DNA from: Peribacillus saganii
Lineage (GTDB): Bacteria; Bacillota; Bacilli; Bacillales; DSM-1321
Reading direction: 5' to 3'
DNA: 51,638 nt
Assembly: GCF_003429095.1 (NCBI RefSeq)
Contig: NZ_QVTE01000027.1
Location: 1-51,638, forward strand
Part shown: positions 42,811 to 51,638 of the stretch, one piece after another
How the letters are laid out: each line of letters opens with the position of its first letter
Numbering within the stretch: position 1 is the stretch's first letter
Notes under the pieces: generated by a model
The model's input: the letters and a program-made list of their open reading frames with translations, nothing else
Told to the model about the DNA's origin: nothing
The model's database searches: none
Program-made: the position numbers and the translations under genes

Positions 42811-44999
42811 CCAATGAATTTAACCGACTTGGCAAATGGTTGTCTGTCTCTATGTATTTCTTTGGATTTATATTGCTTTGGGAATGGTTAAGGCCTGTAA
42901 AACAGCTTACCGATACAGAACATTTATATCCCTTTCTTTGGTTTATTGTTCTATCCTTCGTTCTTCATTATTTTAAGGTGAAAATTCTGATTAGGACTCT
43001 TTTCTTAGTATCCTATATCACCGCTTTTATCAACATTTTGTATTTTGAATTGCCCTTTCTGAAGCCTGATTGGGTGATTCTCTTAGCAGAAAATGTAAGC
43101 ACAAGTTTAACCCAGGTGTTTGCGGCAGATTGGGTGGCGTTATCAAATGAATTTAGGACCATTTTATTTTTCATTTTGCTATGGCTGATGACTTATCTAA
43201 TACACTATTGGCTTACCATTCGGAAAAGCATTTTTTTGTTTTTTCTGATTACCGTGATTTTTATATCCGTCCTTGATACATTTACGCCATACGATGCAAC
43301 CTTTGCGATTGTTAGGATGGTCATAACGGGTTTTGCGATGCTTGGTTCCCTGACGCTCTATAGGATGGCTGATACTGAACAAATCCGGCTGCATTTAGGG
43401 GCTGTGTGGAAATGGCTGGTACCTCTCGGCGTGATCATTGCGTCCAGCTCTTATGTTGGATTTGCAGCACCTAAGCATGATCCGATTTGGCCGGATCCCG
43501 TTCCATTTTTTACATCTTATTCTGATAAAGTGACCGGTAATTCCGGAACGAAAAAGGTCGGCTATGGAGAGGATGACTCTAAACTTGGCGGAGGATTCGC
43601 CAATGATGATACTGTTGTTCTATATGCAGATGCCCCCGCCAGGCATTATTGGAAGATAGAAACGAAAGATATTTATACAGGGAAAGGCTGGAGGGCTTCT
43701 GAAACAACTGGTTCTATAAGGATCGATAATGCTATGGAACAGAGATCATTTAGCCTTCCTGCTTCAGTGGAAACCAATAATTATAAAGCTAAAGTAACCG
43801 TTAAATTACGGGCAGCCCATATCCCGTATCCCGAACCTTCAGCTTTGACGAGAATTAGTTCTGGCGATGCAGATTACTTCGAGATGAACCAAACAACCGG
43901 CAAGATCCGTTCTTACCAAGATGAATCTGGCCAGGCAATGGTTCAAGATTATGAAATTGAGTATGACTATCCGCGCTATGACATTGATCAATTGAAAAAG
44001 GTCAACAGCTTTGAACAGTTCGGTTATACTTCGGAATATATGCAGGAGTTTAGGCAGCTGCCGGATATTCCATCAAGGGTAAGGGAATTGGCTCAAAAGC
44101 TTATCCTGGGAAAGGACAATTGGTATGATCAGGCAAAAGCAATTGAAGATTATTTTGACGGCCCAGAATTTGTTTATGATCGGGTAAATATTCCATATCC
44201 CGAGGAGGAGCAGGATTATGTTGATCAATTTCTGTTCGAAACAAGAAGAGGATATTGTGACAATTTCTCATCATCCATGACGGTCCTTCTCCGTTCCGTA
44301 AACATCCCTGCCAGGTGGGTAAAAGGATATACGGAAGGAACCATGACCAGTTTAGATGGGAAAAGGGTTTATGAGGTAACAAATAATAACGCCCATTCTT
44401 GGGTTGAAGTTTATTTTCCGAATGCTGGATGGGTTCCTTTTGAACCGACAAAAAGTTTTTCGAACAGTTCCCGATTTTATTCTTCAGCAGGCGCTGCATC
44501 TTCAGCTAATTCTTCTGTTGACAATACAGCAGAACAGGCTATAGCGGCCCCTGCAAAGGTAGAGGACACACCTGAGAAACCCAAAAGGGAAGTAAAAGGA
44601 AGTACATTCGGATCAGCATTTTGGTCAGAAATTAATTGGAAGTTTTATGTTATCCTTTCTGCCCTGCTAACGTTAATCGGATTATTTGTATACAGGAAAC
44701 GAGGGATTTGGCTGCCAAGACTGATAGTGGTTTTTTATAAGAGCCAGTCGGATGATCGTACTTTTGGCAAGGCATATGCAGCTCTGCTGCAAGAATTGAA
44801 CCGGTATGGCTTAAAACGGCCGGAGGGTCAGACATTAAGGGAATATGCCCAATTTGTTGATAACTATTTCTATTCCAACGAAATGAAGCGGTTAACCGAG
44901 CGGTATGAACAGGTCGTTTACAGAGGGGATGCCACTTTGCCGGCTTGGGAAGAATCGCGTGAATTGTGGGAAAATTTAATTAAAAAAACAATAGCTTGA
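42807..44999 (+). CDS. transglutaminase-like membrane protein (YebA/TgpA-type)
   Basis: 730 residues. About six N-terminal helices (13-215) anchor an extracytoplasmic transglutaminase-like domain with the catalytic triad region RRGYCDNFSSSMTVLLR (Cys), NNNAHSWVEVYFPNAGWVPF (His) and an acidic residue in FEPTKSF. One more helix (about 610-630) leads to a C-terminal cytoplasmic DUF4129-like tail. The family is tied to cell-envelope functions, otherwise unknown. GTG 42807 with GGGGTGAAGG upstream. A promoter for guaA overlaps its stop codon. Confidence 0.87.
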   Translation: MTNEFNRLGKWLSVSMYFFGFILLWEWLRPVKQLTDTEHLYPFLWFIVLSFVLHYFKVKILIRTLFLVSYITAFINILYFELPFLKPDWVILLAENVSTSLTQVFAADWVALSNEFRTILFFILLWLMTYLIHYWLTIRKSIFLFFLITVIFISVLDTFTPYDATFAIVRMVITGFAMLGSLTLYRMADTEQIRLHLGAVWKWLVPLGVIIASSSYVGFAAPKHDPIWPDPVPFFTSYSDKVTGNSGTKKVGYGEDDSKLGGGFANDDTVVLYADAPARHYWKIETKDIYTGKGWRASETTGSIRIDNAMEQRSFSLPASVETNNYKAKVTVKLRAAHIPYPEPSALTRISSGDADYFEMNQTTGKIRSYQDESGQAMVQDYEIEYDYPRYDIDQLKKVNSFEQFGYTSEYMQEFRQLPDIPSRVRELAQKLILGKDNWYDQAKAIEDYFDGPEFVYDRVNIPYPEEEQDYVDQFLFETRRGYCDNFSSSMTVLLRSVNIPARWVKGYTEGTMTSLDGKRVYEVTNNNAHSWVEVYFPNAGWVPFEPTKSFSNSSRFYSSAGAASSANSSVDNTAEQAIAAPAKVEDTPEKPKREVKGSTFGSAFWSEINWKFYVILSALLTLIGLFVYRKRGIWLPRLIVVFYKSQSDDRTFGKAYAALLQELNRYGLKRPEGQTLREYAQFVDNYFYSNEMKRLTERYEQVVYRGDATLPAWEESRELWENLIKKTIA

Positions 45000-45025
45000 C
45001 CGGTTTTTTATCCTGTTGATACAAT
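44996..45025 (+). promoter_or_regulatory. guaA promoter
   Basis: TTGACC (44996-45001), 18 bases, TACAAT (45020-45025), just before the riboswitch. Confidence 0.65.
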
Positions 45026-45050
45026 AAAAAGCAATTGAGAAAAACGTATA

Positions 45051-45121
45051 CCTTCATATATCTTCGAAAATAGGGTTCGAAAGTTTCTACCAGATCACCG
45101 TAAATGATTTGACTATGAAGG
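45051..45121 (+). ncRNA. guanine-class purine riboswitch of guaA
   Basis: P1 CCTTCATA (45051-45058) pairs with TATGAAGG (45114-45121). The conserved junction GTTTCTACC and the loop CCGTAAAT are present. The base just 3' of P3 in TTGACTATG is the specificity C (adenine switches have U), so it should bind guanine and turn guaA down when guanine is plentiful. Confidence 0.93.
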
Positions 45122-45204
45122 CGGGTTAATGGAATCGGAATTGGCTATCAACTAATTCTGAGATATATGACTGGATGCTAAAAAACAATGTATCCTCTTA
45201 TTCC

Positions 45205-45249
45205 AGCTAGAATCTGCCTTCTATACTGAGGCGGATACTAGCTTTTTTT
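45205..45249 (+). terminator. expression-platform terminator of the guaA riboswitch
   Basis: AGCTAGAATCTGCCT (45205-45219) pairs with AGGCGGATACTAGCT (45229-45243), ending in eight T. It is the OFF structure about 85 bases after the aptamer. Confidence 0.85.
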
Positions 45250-45369
45250 AATGGGAAGTTTAAAATAATAGCTACATACGTATTGCATGAGTTTTTATAA
45301 CAGACCTTAGTTCGGGTGGTATATTGTGTCTGCCGCCTGAATGGGAAAATATTAAATGAGGTGACCTTT

Positions 45370-46923
45370 GTGCCAGGAAAAACAGAATTGCATAACCAGG
45401 AAATGATTGTCGTATTAGATTTTGGCAGCCAATATAACCAGTTGATTACCCGACGTATCCGTGAATTCGGAGTGTATAGCGAATTGCATCCGCATACGAT
45501 TACAGTGGAAGAAATAGAAAAAATGAATCCAGCGGGAATTATTTTTTCCGGCGGTCCGAACAGCGTATATGACGCAACTGCTTTTGGATGTGACGAACGA
45601 ATTTTTGAAATGGGCTTGCCTATCCTTGGAATCTGCTATGGAATGCAGCTGATGGCAAAGCATTTTGGCGGAGTCGTTGAACCTGCGAAGCAGCGAGAGT
45701 ATGGCAAAGCTACATTGAGAGTAAAAAACGAGTCTCCATTGTTCCGCGATCTACCTCAGGAGCAGCTTGTATGGATGAGTCATGGAGATCTGGTAGTAAG
45801 CGCACCGGAAGGCTTTACGATTGATGCAACTAACGTCTCATGTCCGATTTCAGCGATGAGTGATCAATCAAGGAATCTGTATGCTGTCCAATTCCATCCG
45901 GAAGTTCGCCATTCTATTTATGGGAACGAGTTATTGAAGAACTTTGTCTTCAATATTTGCAATTGCCGCGGTGAGTGGTCTATGGAAAACTTCATTGAAA
46001 TTGAGATGGAAAAAATCCGGAAACTTGTTGGAGATAAAAAGGTATTATGTGCTTTAAGCGGCGGTGTGGATTCCTCTGTTGTTGCTGTGCTGATTCATAA
46101 GGCCATTGGTGATCAATTGACATGTATCTTTGTTGATCATGGATTATTGCGTAAAGGCGAAGCAGAGAGTGTCATGAAGACGTTCAGTGAAGGCTTCCAT
46201 ATGAATGTCATTAAAGTGGATGCAAAGGATCGTTTCCTTGATAAACTCAAGGGTGTGGCGGATCCTGAACAAAAACGCAAAATCATCGGAAATGAATTTA
46301 TTTATGTGTTTGACGATGAAGCGGCAAAGCTAGAAGGTATTGAGTTTCTGGCACAGGGTACTTTATACACCGATATTATTGAAAGCGGAACAGCCACTGC
46401 GCAGACAATTAAGTCTCATCACAATGTAGGTGGCCTTCCAGAGGATATGCAATTTACACTGATCGAGCCGCTAAATACGCTTTTTAAAGATGAAGTGCGT
46501 GCGTTGGGAACCGAGCTTGGCATTCCCGATGAAGTAGTGTGGCGCCAGCCGTTCCCGGGTCCAGGCCTTGGAATCAGGGTACTGGGTGAAATATCTGAGG
46601 ACAAGCTAGAGATTGTCCGCGAATCTGATGCCATTTTACGCGAAGAAATCAAAAAGGCTGGATTGGAGCGCGAAATATGGCAATACTTTACGGTTTTGCC
46701 TGATATCCGCAGTGTAGGAGTAATGGGGGATGCGCGTACTTATGATTATACAATCGGCATCCGTGCGGTGACTTCTATTGATGGAATGACCTCCGATTGG
46801 GCCAGAATTCCATGGGATGTTCTTGAATTGATTTCAACGCGTATTGTTAACGAAGTGAACCATGTTAACCGGGTGGTTTATGACATTACAACAAAGCCGC
46901 CAGCAACAATTGAATGGGAATAA
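45370..46923 (+). CDS. guaA: GMP synthase (glutamine-hydrolysing)
   Basis: GuaA aminates XMP to GMP with glutamine and ATP. The N-terminal class I amidotransferase domain has Cys89 (LGICYGMQL) and the His-Glu pair in QFHPEVRHS. The ATP-pyrophosphatase domain shows [14 protein letters not shown], and the C terminus ends KPPATIEWE, as in all bacterial GuaA. GTG 45370 with GAGGTGA five bases upstream gives 517 residues (B. subtilis 513); the frame is open further upstream but without a ribosome-binding site. It is controlled by the guanine riboswitch. Confidence 0.96.
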   Translation: MPGKTELHNQEMIVVLDFGSQYNQLITRRIREFGVYSELHPHTITVEEIEKMNPAGIIFSGGPNSVYDATAFGCDERIFEMGLPILGICYGMQLMAKHFGGVVEPAKQREYGKATLRVKNESPLFRDLPQEQLVWMSHGDLVVSAPEGFTIDATNVSCPISAMSDQSRNLYAVQFHPEVRHSIYGNELLKNFVFNICNCRGEWSMENFIEIEMEKIRKLVGDKKVLCALSGGVDSSVVAVLIHKAIGDQLTCIFVDHGLLRKGEAESVMKTFSEGFHMNVIKVDAKDRFLDKLKGVADPEQKRKIIGNEFIYVFDDEAAKLEGIEFLAQGTLYTDIIESGTATAQTIKSHHNVGGLPEDMQFTLIEPLNTLFKDEVRALGTELGIPDEVVWRQPFPGPGLGIRVLGEISEDKLEIVRESDAILREEIKKAGLEREIWQYFTVLPDIRSVGVMGDARTYDYTIGIRAVTSIDGMTSDWARIPWDVLELISTRIVNEVNHVNRVVYDITTKPPATIEWE

Positions 46924-46941
46924 GATAATTTAAGTGTTTTA

Positions 46942-46980
46942 TGGCCCGGCAGTAGAATTTTCTTTTCACTGCCGGGCCAA
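46942..46980 (+). terminator. strong hairpin behind guaA
   Basis: TGGCCCGGCAGT (46942-46953) is perfectly complementary to ACTGCCGGGCCA (46968-46979). The T run is poor (AGTTAATTCC), yet position and stability suggest it ends the guaA mRNA. Confidence 0.75.
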
Positions 46981-47098
46981 GTTAATTCCTTGAAAAACGA
47001 ATATTATTGACTGTTCTTTAAAAAATGTTCGTTTTTTATATTGATTTAGGAAAAAAGTTCTGTTAAAATAAAAACGAATTGAATAATTTGTCATAAAT

Positions 47099-47168
47099 AG
47101 TCGTATAATGTTGGGGATATGGCCCATAAGTTTCTACCGAGCTGCCGAAAATAGCTTGACTACGTTAA
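47099..47168 (+). ncRNA. guanine-class purine riboswitch of pbuG
   Basis: The conserved core is seen as ATAATGTTGGGGATATGGCC, GTTTCTACCGAGCTGCCGAA and AGCTTGACTACG. The specificity base in TTGACTACG is C, so guanine/hypoxanthine. It lies about 150 bases before pbuG, as in B. subtilis. Confidence 0.92.
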
Positions 47169-47238
47169 TTATGAAAGAATAGGGCAAACCTGCATTTATA
47201 CTTTGTTATCCCCTAACTCTTTTACAATTTTTTTAGTT

Positions 47239-47270
47239 AACGCTTCGGTTTTCGGGGCGTTTTCTTTTTG
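47239..47270 (+). terminator. expression-platform terminator of the pbuG riboswitch
   Basis: AACGCTTCG (47239-47247) pairs with CGGGGCGTT (47253-47261), followed by TTCTTTTT. Confidence 0.85.
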
Positions 47271-47317
47271 GGTTAAAGTTTAAAAGAACAACCAGATTTT
47301 CTAGGAGGAAAATAGAA

Positions 47318-48649
47318 ATGAAGAAGTACTTTGAATTTGAAAAGCATGGCACTACGTATCGCCGGGAATTTATCGGCGGTATGACGACATTCCTTGCCAT
47401 GGCATATATTTTAGTTGTTAATCCGCTTACTCTTACGCTGGATGGTATCCCGGATTTGCCAGATGCGATGCGAATGGATTATGGTGCAGTTTTTGTTGCC
47501 ACAGCATTAGCAGCGGCAATAGGATCTATTATTATGGGACTTCTGGGTAAATATCCGATTGCTCTTGCCCCCGGTATGGGATTAAATGCATTTTTTGCCT
47601 ATTCTGTCGTATTAGGCAGTGGCGCACCATGGCAGCATGCCCTGGCAGCTGTATTTATTTCCAGTGTATTCTTCCTGCTTCTTACTATTTCTGGACTTCG
47701 TGAAAAAATCATCAACGCAATCCCGGTTGAATTAAAGCATGCAGTTGGTGCGGGGATTGGATTGTTTATTACATTTATCGGTTTAAAAAATGCTGGAATA
47801 ATCGTTAATAATGATGCAACACTAGTTGGTTTAGGGCATCTTGGAGCCGGAAATACGCTTCTTGCCATTTTCGGCCTTGTTGTTACAGTAATTATGATGA
47901 CAAGAAAGATTAATGGAGCCGTTTTTTATGGAATGGTTCTGACTGTTATTGCGGGTATGATCTTTAATTTAATCAAAGCACCTGAACAAGTAGTAGGTGC
48001 AGTTCCGAGCTTGGAGCCAACATTCGGAACACTGTTCAGTGCATTTGGAGACCCATCATTCTATACGACTACAATGCTTGGGATGATTTTAACGTTTTTA
48101 TTCGTAGATTTCTTTGACAATGCCGGAACTTTGGTTGCGGTGGCAAACCAGGCAGGGATGATGAAGGATAACAAATTGCCGCGTGCAGGCCGAGCTCTAT
48201 TTGCCGATTCCATTGCATCCATGATCGGCTCTATTTTTGGGACATCAACAGTTACTTCGTATATTGAATCATCTGCCGGAGTTGCCTCAGGGGCGAGAAC
48301 AGGATTTGCTTCACTTGTCACGGCCGGGTTTTTCCTGCTTTCTTTATTCTTCTTCCCGGTACTTTCAGTAGTAACTTCAGCAGTAACTGCACCAGCTTTA
48401 ATCATTGTTGGAGTATTAATGGTATCTTCTTTAAAGAATATAGATTGGAATCGATTTGAAATTGCTGTTCCAGCCTTCCTGACCATTATTACTATGCCGC
48501 TATCTTTCAGTATTGCGACAGGGATTGCAGCAGGATTCATTTTCTATCCAATCACGATGCTGGTAAAAGGGCGGACAAAAGAAATTCACCCGATTATGTA
48601 CATTTTCTTTATCATATTTATCCTGTATTTTGCTTTCTTAACAGAATAG
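47318..48649 (+). CDS. pbuG: hypoxanthine/guanine permease (NCS2/AzgA-like)
   Basis: A 443-residue proton-coupled purine carrier of the AzgA branch, with about 12-14 helices. Family markers are YRREFIGGMTTFLAMAYILV at the N terminus, PIALAPGMGLNAFFAY, and LFVDFFDNAGTLVAVANQAG. AGGAGGAAAATAGAA precedes ATG 47318. The guanine riboswitch upstream agrees with guanine/hypoxanthine as cargo. It follows guaA as in B. subtilis. Confidence 0.95.
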   Translation: MKKYFEFEKHGTTYRREFIGGMTTFLAMAYILVVNPLTLTLDGIPDLPDAMRMDYGAVFVATALAAAIGSIIMGLLGKYPIALAPGMGLNAFFAYSVVLGSGAPWQHALAAVFISSVFFLLLTISGLREKIINAIPVELKHAVGAGIGLFITFIGLKNAGIIVNNDATLVGLGHLGAGNTLLAIFGLVVTVIMMTRKINGAVFYGMVLTVIAGMIFNLIKAPEQVVGAVPSLEPTFGTLFSAFGDPSFYTTTMLGMILTFLFVDFFDNAGTLVAVANQAGMMKDNKLPRAGRALFADSIASMIGSIFGTSTVTSYIESSAGVASGARTGFASLVTAGFFLLSLFFFPVLSVVTSAVTAPALIIVGVLMVSSLKNIDWNRFEIAVPAFLTIITMPLSFSIATGIAAGFIFYPITMLVKGRTKEIHPIMYIFFIIFILYFAFLTE

Positions 48650-48655
48650 ACCACT

Positions 48656-48690
48656 AAAGGGATTCGGCTTTCCAGCTGAATCCCTTTTTA
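48656..48690 (+). terminator. pbuG terminator
   Basis: AAAGGGATTCGGCT (48656-48669) pairs with AGCTGAATCCCTTT (48674-48687), followed by TTAAAT. Confidence 0.88.
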
Positions 48691-48866
48691 AATGAAAGAA
48701 AAAATAGTCTGGAATTAACTTAGATGAGATGCCGTGGTAATAGCATATGGCCCTTACATGTGATGTGTTCTGATTGACTATCTTATCATCTCTAATAACA
48801 TACTGTTATTTGGTGAAGGCTAGTAGCTGTCCAAAACGTTGATATTAATAATGAAGGGGTATTAAA

Positions 48867-49080
48867 ATGTCTCCTTTTTCGATAAAAAAAGTTTTAAATA
48901 ATAACGTGGTTATTGCCAGCCACCCAAGTGAAGTGATTCTCATTGGCAATTATCGGATTTAACCGGACAAAGGGCGACGAAATCCCGGCAGATATGACCG
49001 AGAAAATGTTTGAATTAATAAATGAAAACAAGCAGGAAAACTATAAAGAACGTTTGCAAAAGAAAATTAAATTAATGACC
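48867..49080 (+). pseudogene. glcT: remnant of the antiterminator gene glcT
   Basis: ATG 48867 with AAGGGGTATT upstream starts MSPFSIKKVLNNNVVIASHP, the N terminus of a BglG-type antiterminator, then EVILIG. The frame breaks there and continues one base over as GFNRTKGDEIPADMTEKMFE and NENKQENYKERLQKK. That is the RNA-binding CAT domain only; both PTS-regulation domains are missing and the leader of ptsG follows at once. The product cannot be functional. The 176 bases between the pbuG terminator and this remnant hold no gene. Confidence 0.85.
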
Positions 49081-49089
49081 ATTTGCTTT

Positions 49090-49110
49090 ACGTGTTACTG
49101 ATTCGATCAG

Positions 49111-49119
<9 letters not shown>
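49090..49119 (+). promoter_or_regulatory. ribonucleic antiterminator (RAT) target of ptsG
   Basis: ACGTGTTACTGATTCGATCA followed by GGCATAAG closely matches the ptsG RAT of B. subtilis as I remember it. Its 3' end is also the 5' arm of the following terminator, the usual arrangement for mutually exclusive folding with GlcT. Confidence 0.75.
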
Positions 49120-51339
<2,220 letters not shown>

Positions 51340-51351
51340 TAAGCCAAAGTG

Positions 51352-51391
51352 GCAGCTGGGCACAGTAATGGTGTTACAGCTGCTTCTTTAT
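51352..51391 (+). terminator. ptsG terminator
   Basis: GCAGCTG (51352-51358) pairs with CAGCTGC (51377-51383), with partial extension and TTCTTTATTATATT after it. Confidence 0.75.
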
Positions 51392-51448
51392 TATATTATA
51401 GCATTTGATTATGGATAAAATTAACATTTTAATTTCCTTGCCATACAG

Positions 51449-51562
51449 TTGACTAGTCCGGTCTATAGATGTTATTATCTTACATACATCAGCAAGATGT
51501 TTTTACTATGATTTATCTATTTTCAAAAAAGTGTTGACTTCTTGTTTGTGTGATGGTAAATT
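51449..51562 (+). promoter_or_regulatory. tandem rRNA operon promoters P1 and P2
   Basis: P1: TTGACT (51449-51454), 18 bases, TATTAT (51473-51478). P2: TTGACT (51534-51539), 17 bases, TAAATT (51557-51562). Tandem promoters of this spacing drive rRNA operons in bacilli. Confidence 0.75.
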
Positions 51563-51597
51563 AATAAAGTCGCTTCTGAAGGACGCGGCAAGAAAAT

Positions 51598-51607
51598 TGC
51601 TCTTTGA
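51598..51607 (+). promoter_or_regulatory. boxA antitermination element of an rRNA leader
   Basis: TGCTCTTTGA within TTGCTCTTTGAAAACTGAAC is the highly conserved boxA of Bacillus rRNA leaders (NusB-NusE binding). The 16S gene should begin shortly after the window ends. Confidence 0.9.
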
Positions 51608-51638
51608 AAACTGAACAAAACAAAGCGCCAACGTTTTA

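Noticed and set aside
47599..48540. Long minus-strand frames inside pbuG
   Set aside because: Shadows of a strongly biased membrane-protein gene; no starts with ribosome-binding sites.

Overview
The window is low-GC Firmicute DNA, almost certainly from an endospore-forming member of the Bacillaceae. Three things point there: the gene order tsaE-tsaB-rimI-tsaD / ABC-F / moaC-rex / ydiK-ydiL / groES-groEL at the left and moxR-DUF58-transglutaminase / guaA / pbuG at the right, both as I know them from Bacillus subtilis; the Shine-Dalgarno sequences with frequent TTG and GTG starts; and a gene carrying gamma-type spore-protein (SASP) repeats. The window opens in the 3' half of an initiator tRNA gene and closes in the promoter/boxA leader of an rRNA operon, so two rRNA/tRNA loci bracket about 51 kb.

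Layout. 1-10350 is conserved core: tRNA N6-threonylcarbamoyladenosine synthesis, a DnaA-box cluster behind tsaD, an ABC-F ATPase, molybdenum cofactor and redox-repressor genes, and the CIRCE-controlled groESL operon. 10241-20510 is accessory DNA lodged at the 3' end of groEL. The last 20 bases of groEL recur at 18364 (identical) and 20491 (18/20), as expected for two integrative elements stacked in one attachment site. The first carries a nickel/metallophore ABC importer (nikABCDE type) behind a promoter overlapped by a Fur-like box, plus a MATE exporter. The second carries only a truncated tyrosine recombinase, a stalk-domain secreted protein and a 46-codon ORF.

20700-34940 is a reactive-sulfur island: a TlpA-like thioredoxin fused to a membrane domain, a DUF302 protein, a CymR-type Rrf2 regulator, a CstR-type persulfide sensor, several TusA and rhodanese proteins, a DsrE-like protein, a rhodanese/metallo-beta-lactamase (persulfide dioxygenase-like) protein, two TauE sulfite exporters, an OsmC-like protein and an SsuBCA-type sulfonate importer. 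Seven palindromes of the form ATACC-N6-GGTAT or close to it sit in or near promoters between 22267 and 27264 and probably form one CstR regulon. Broken extra copies (persulfide dioxygenase, DsrE, the tail of a cysteine synthase) show repeated rearrangement.

35000-40640 is a decayed zone: a plasmid-type HTH/DUF3967 gene with rotted copies, a 393-residue multi-repeat gamma-SASP, fragments of an MFS transporter and a GNAT acetyltransferase. 40647-51339 is core again: moxR-DUF58-transglutaminase, guaA and pbuG (each behind a guanine riboswitch), and a frameshifted glcT remnant just ahead of the glucose PTS gene ptsG, whose antiterminator target and terminator look intact.

Working picture: imported sulfonates and internal sulfur yield sulfite and persulfides. 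TusA, DsrE and rhodanese proteins carry sulfane sulfur, the dioxygenase oxidises persulfide to sulfite, TauE exports it, and CstR senses persulfide. No sulfide:quinone oxidoreductase is in the window. All functional calls are from reading sequence and family knowledge; no search was run.
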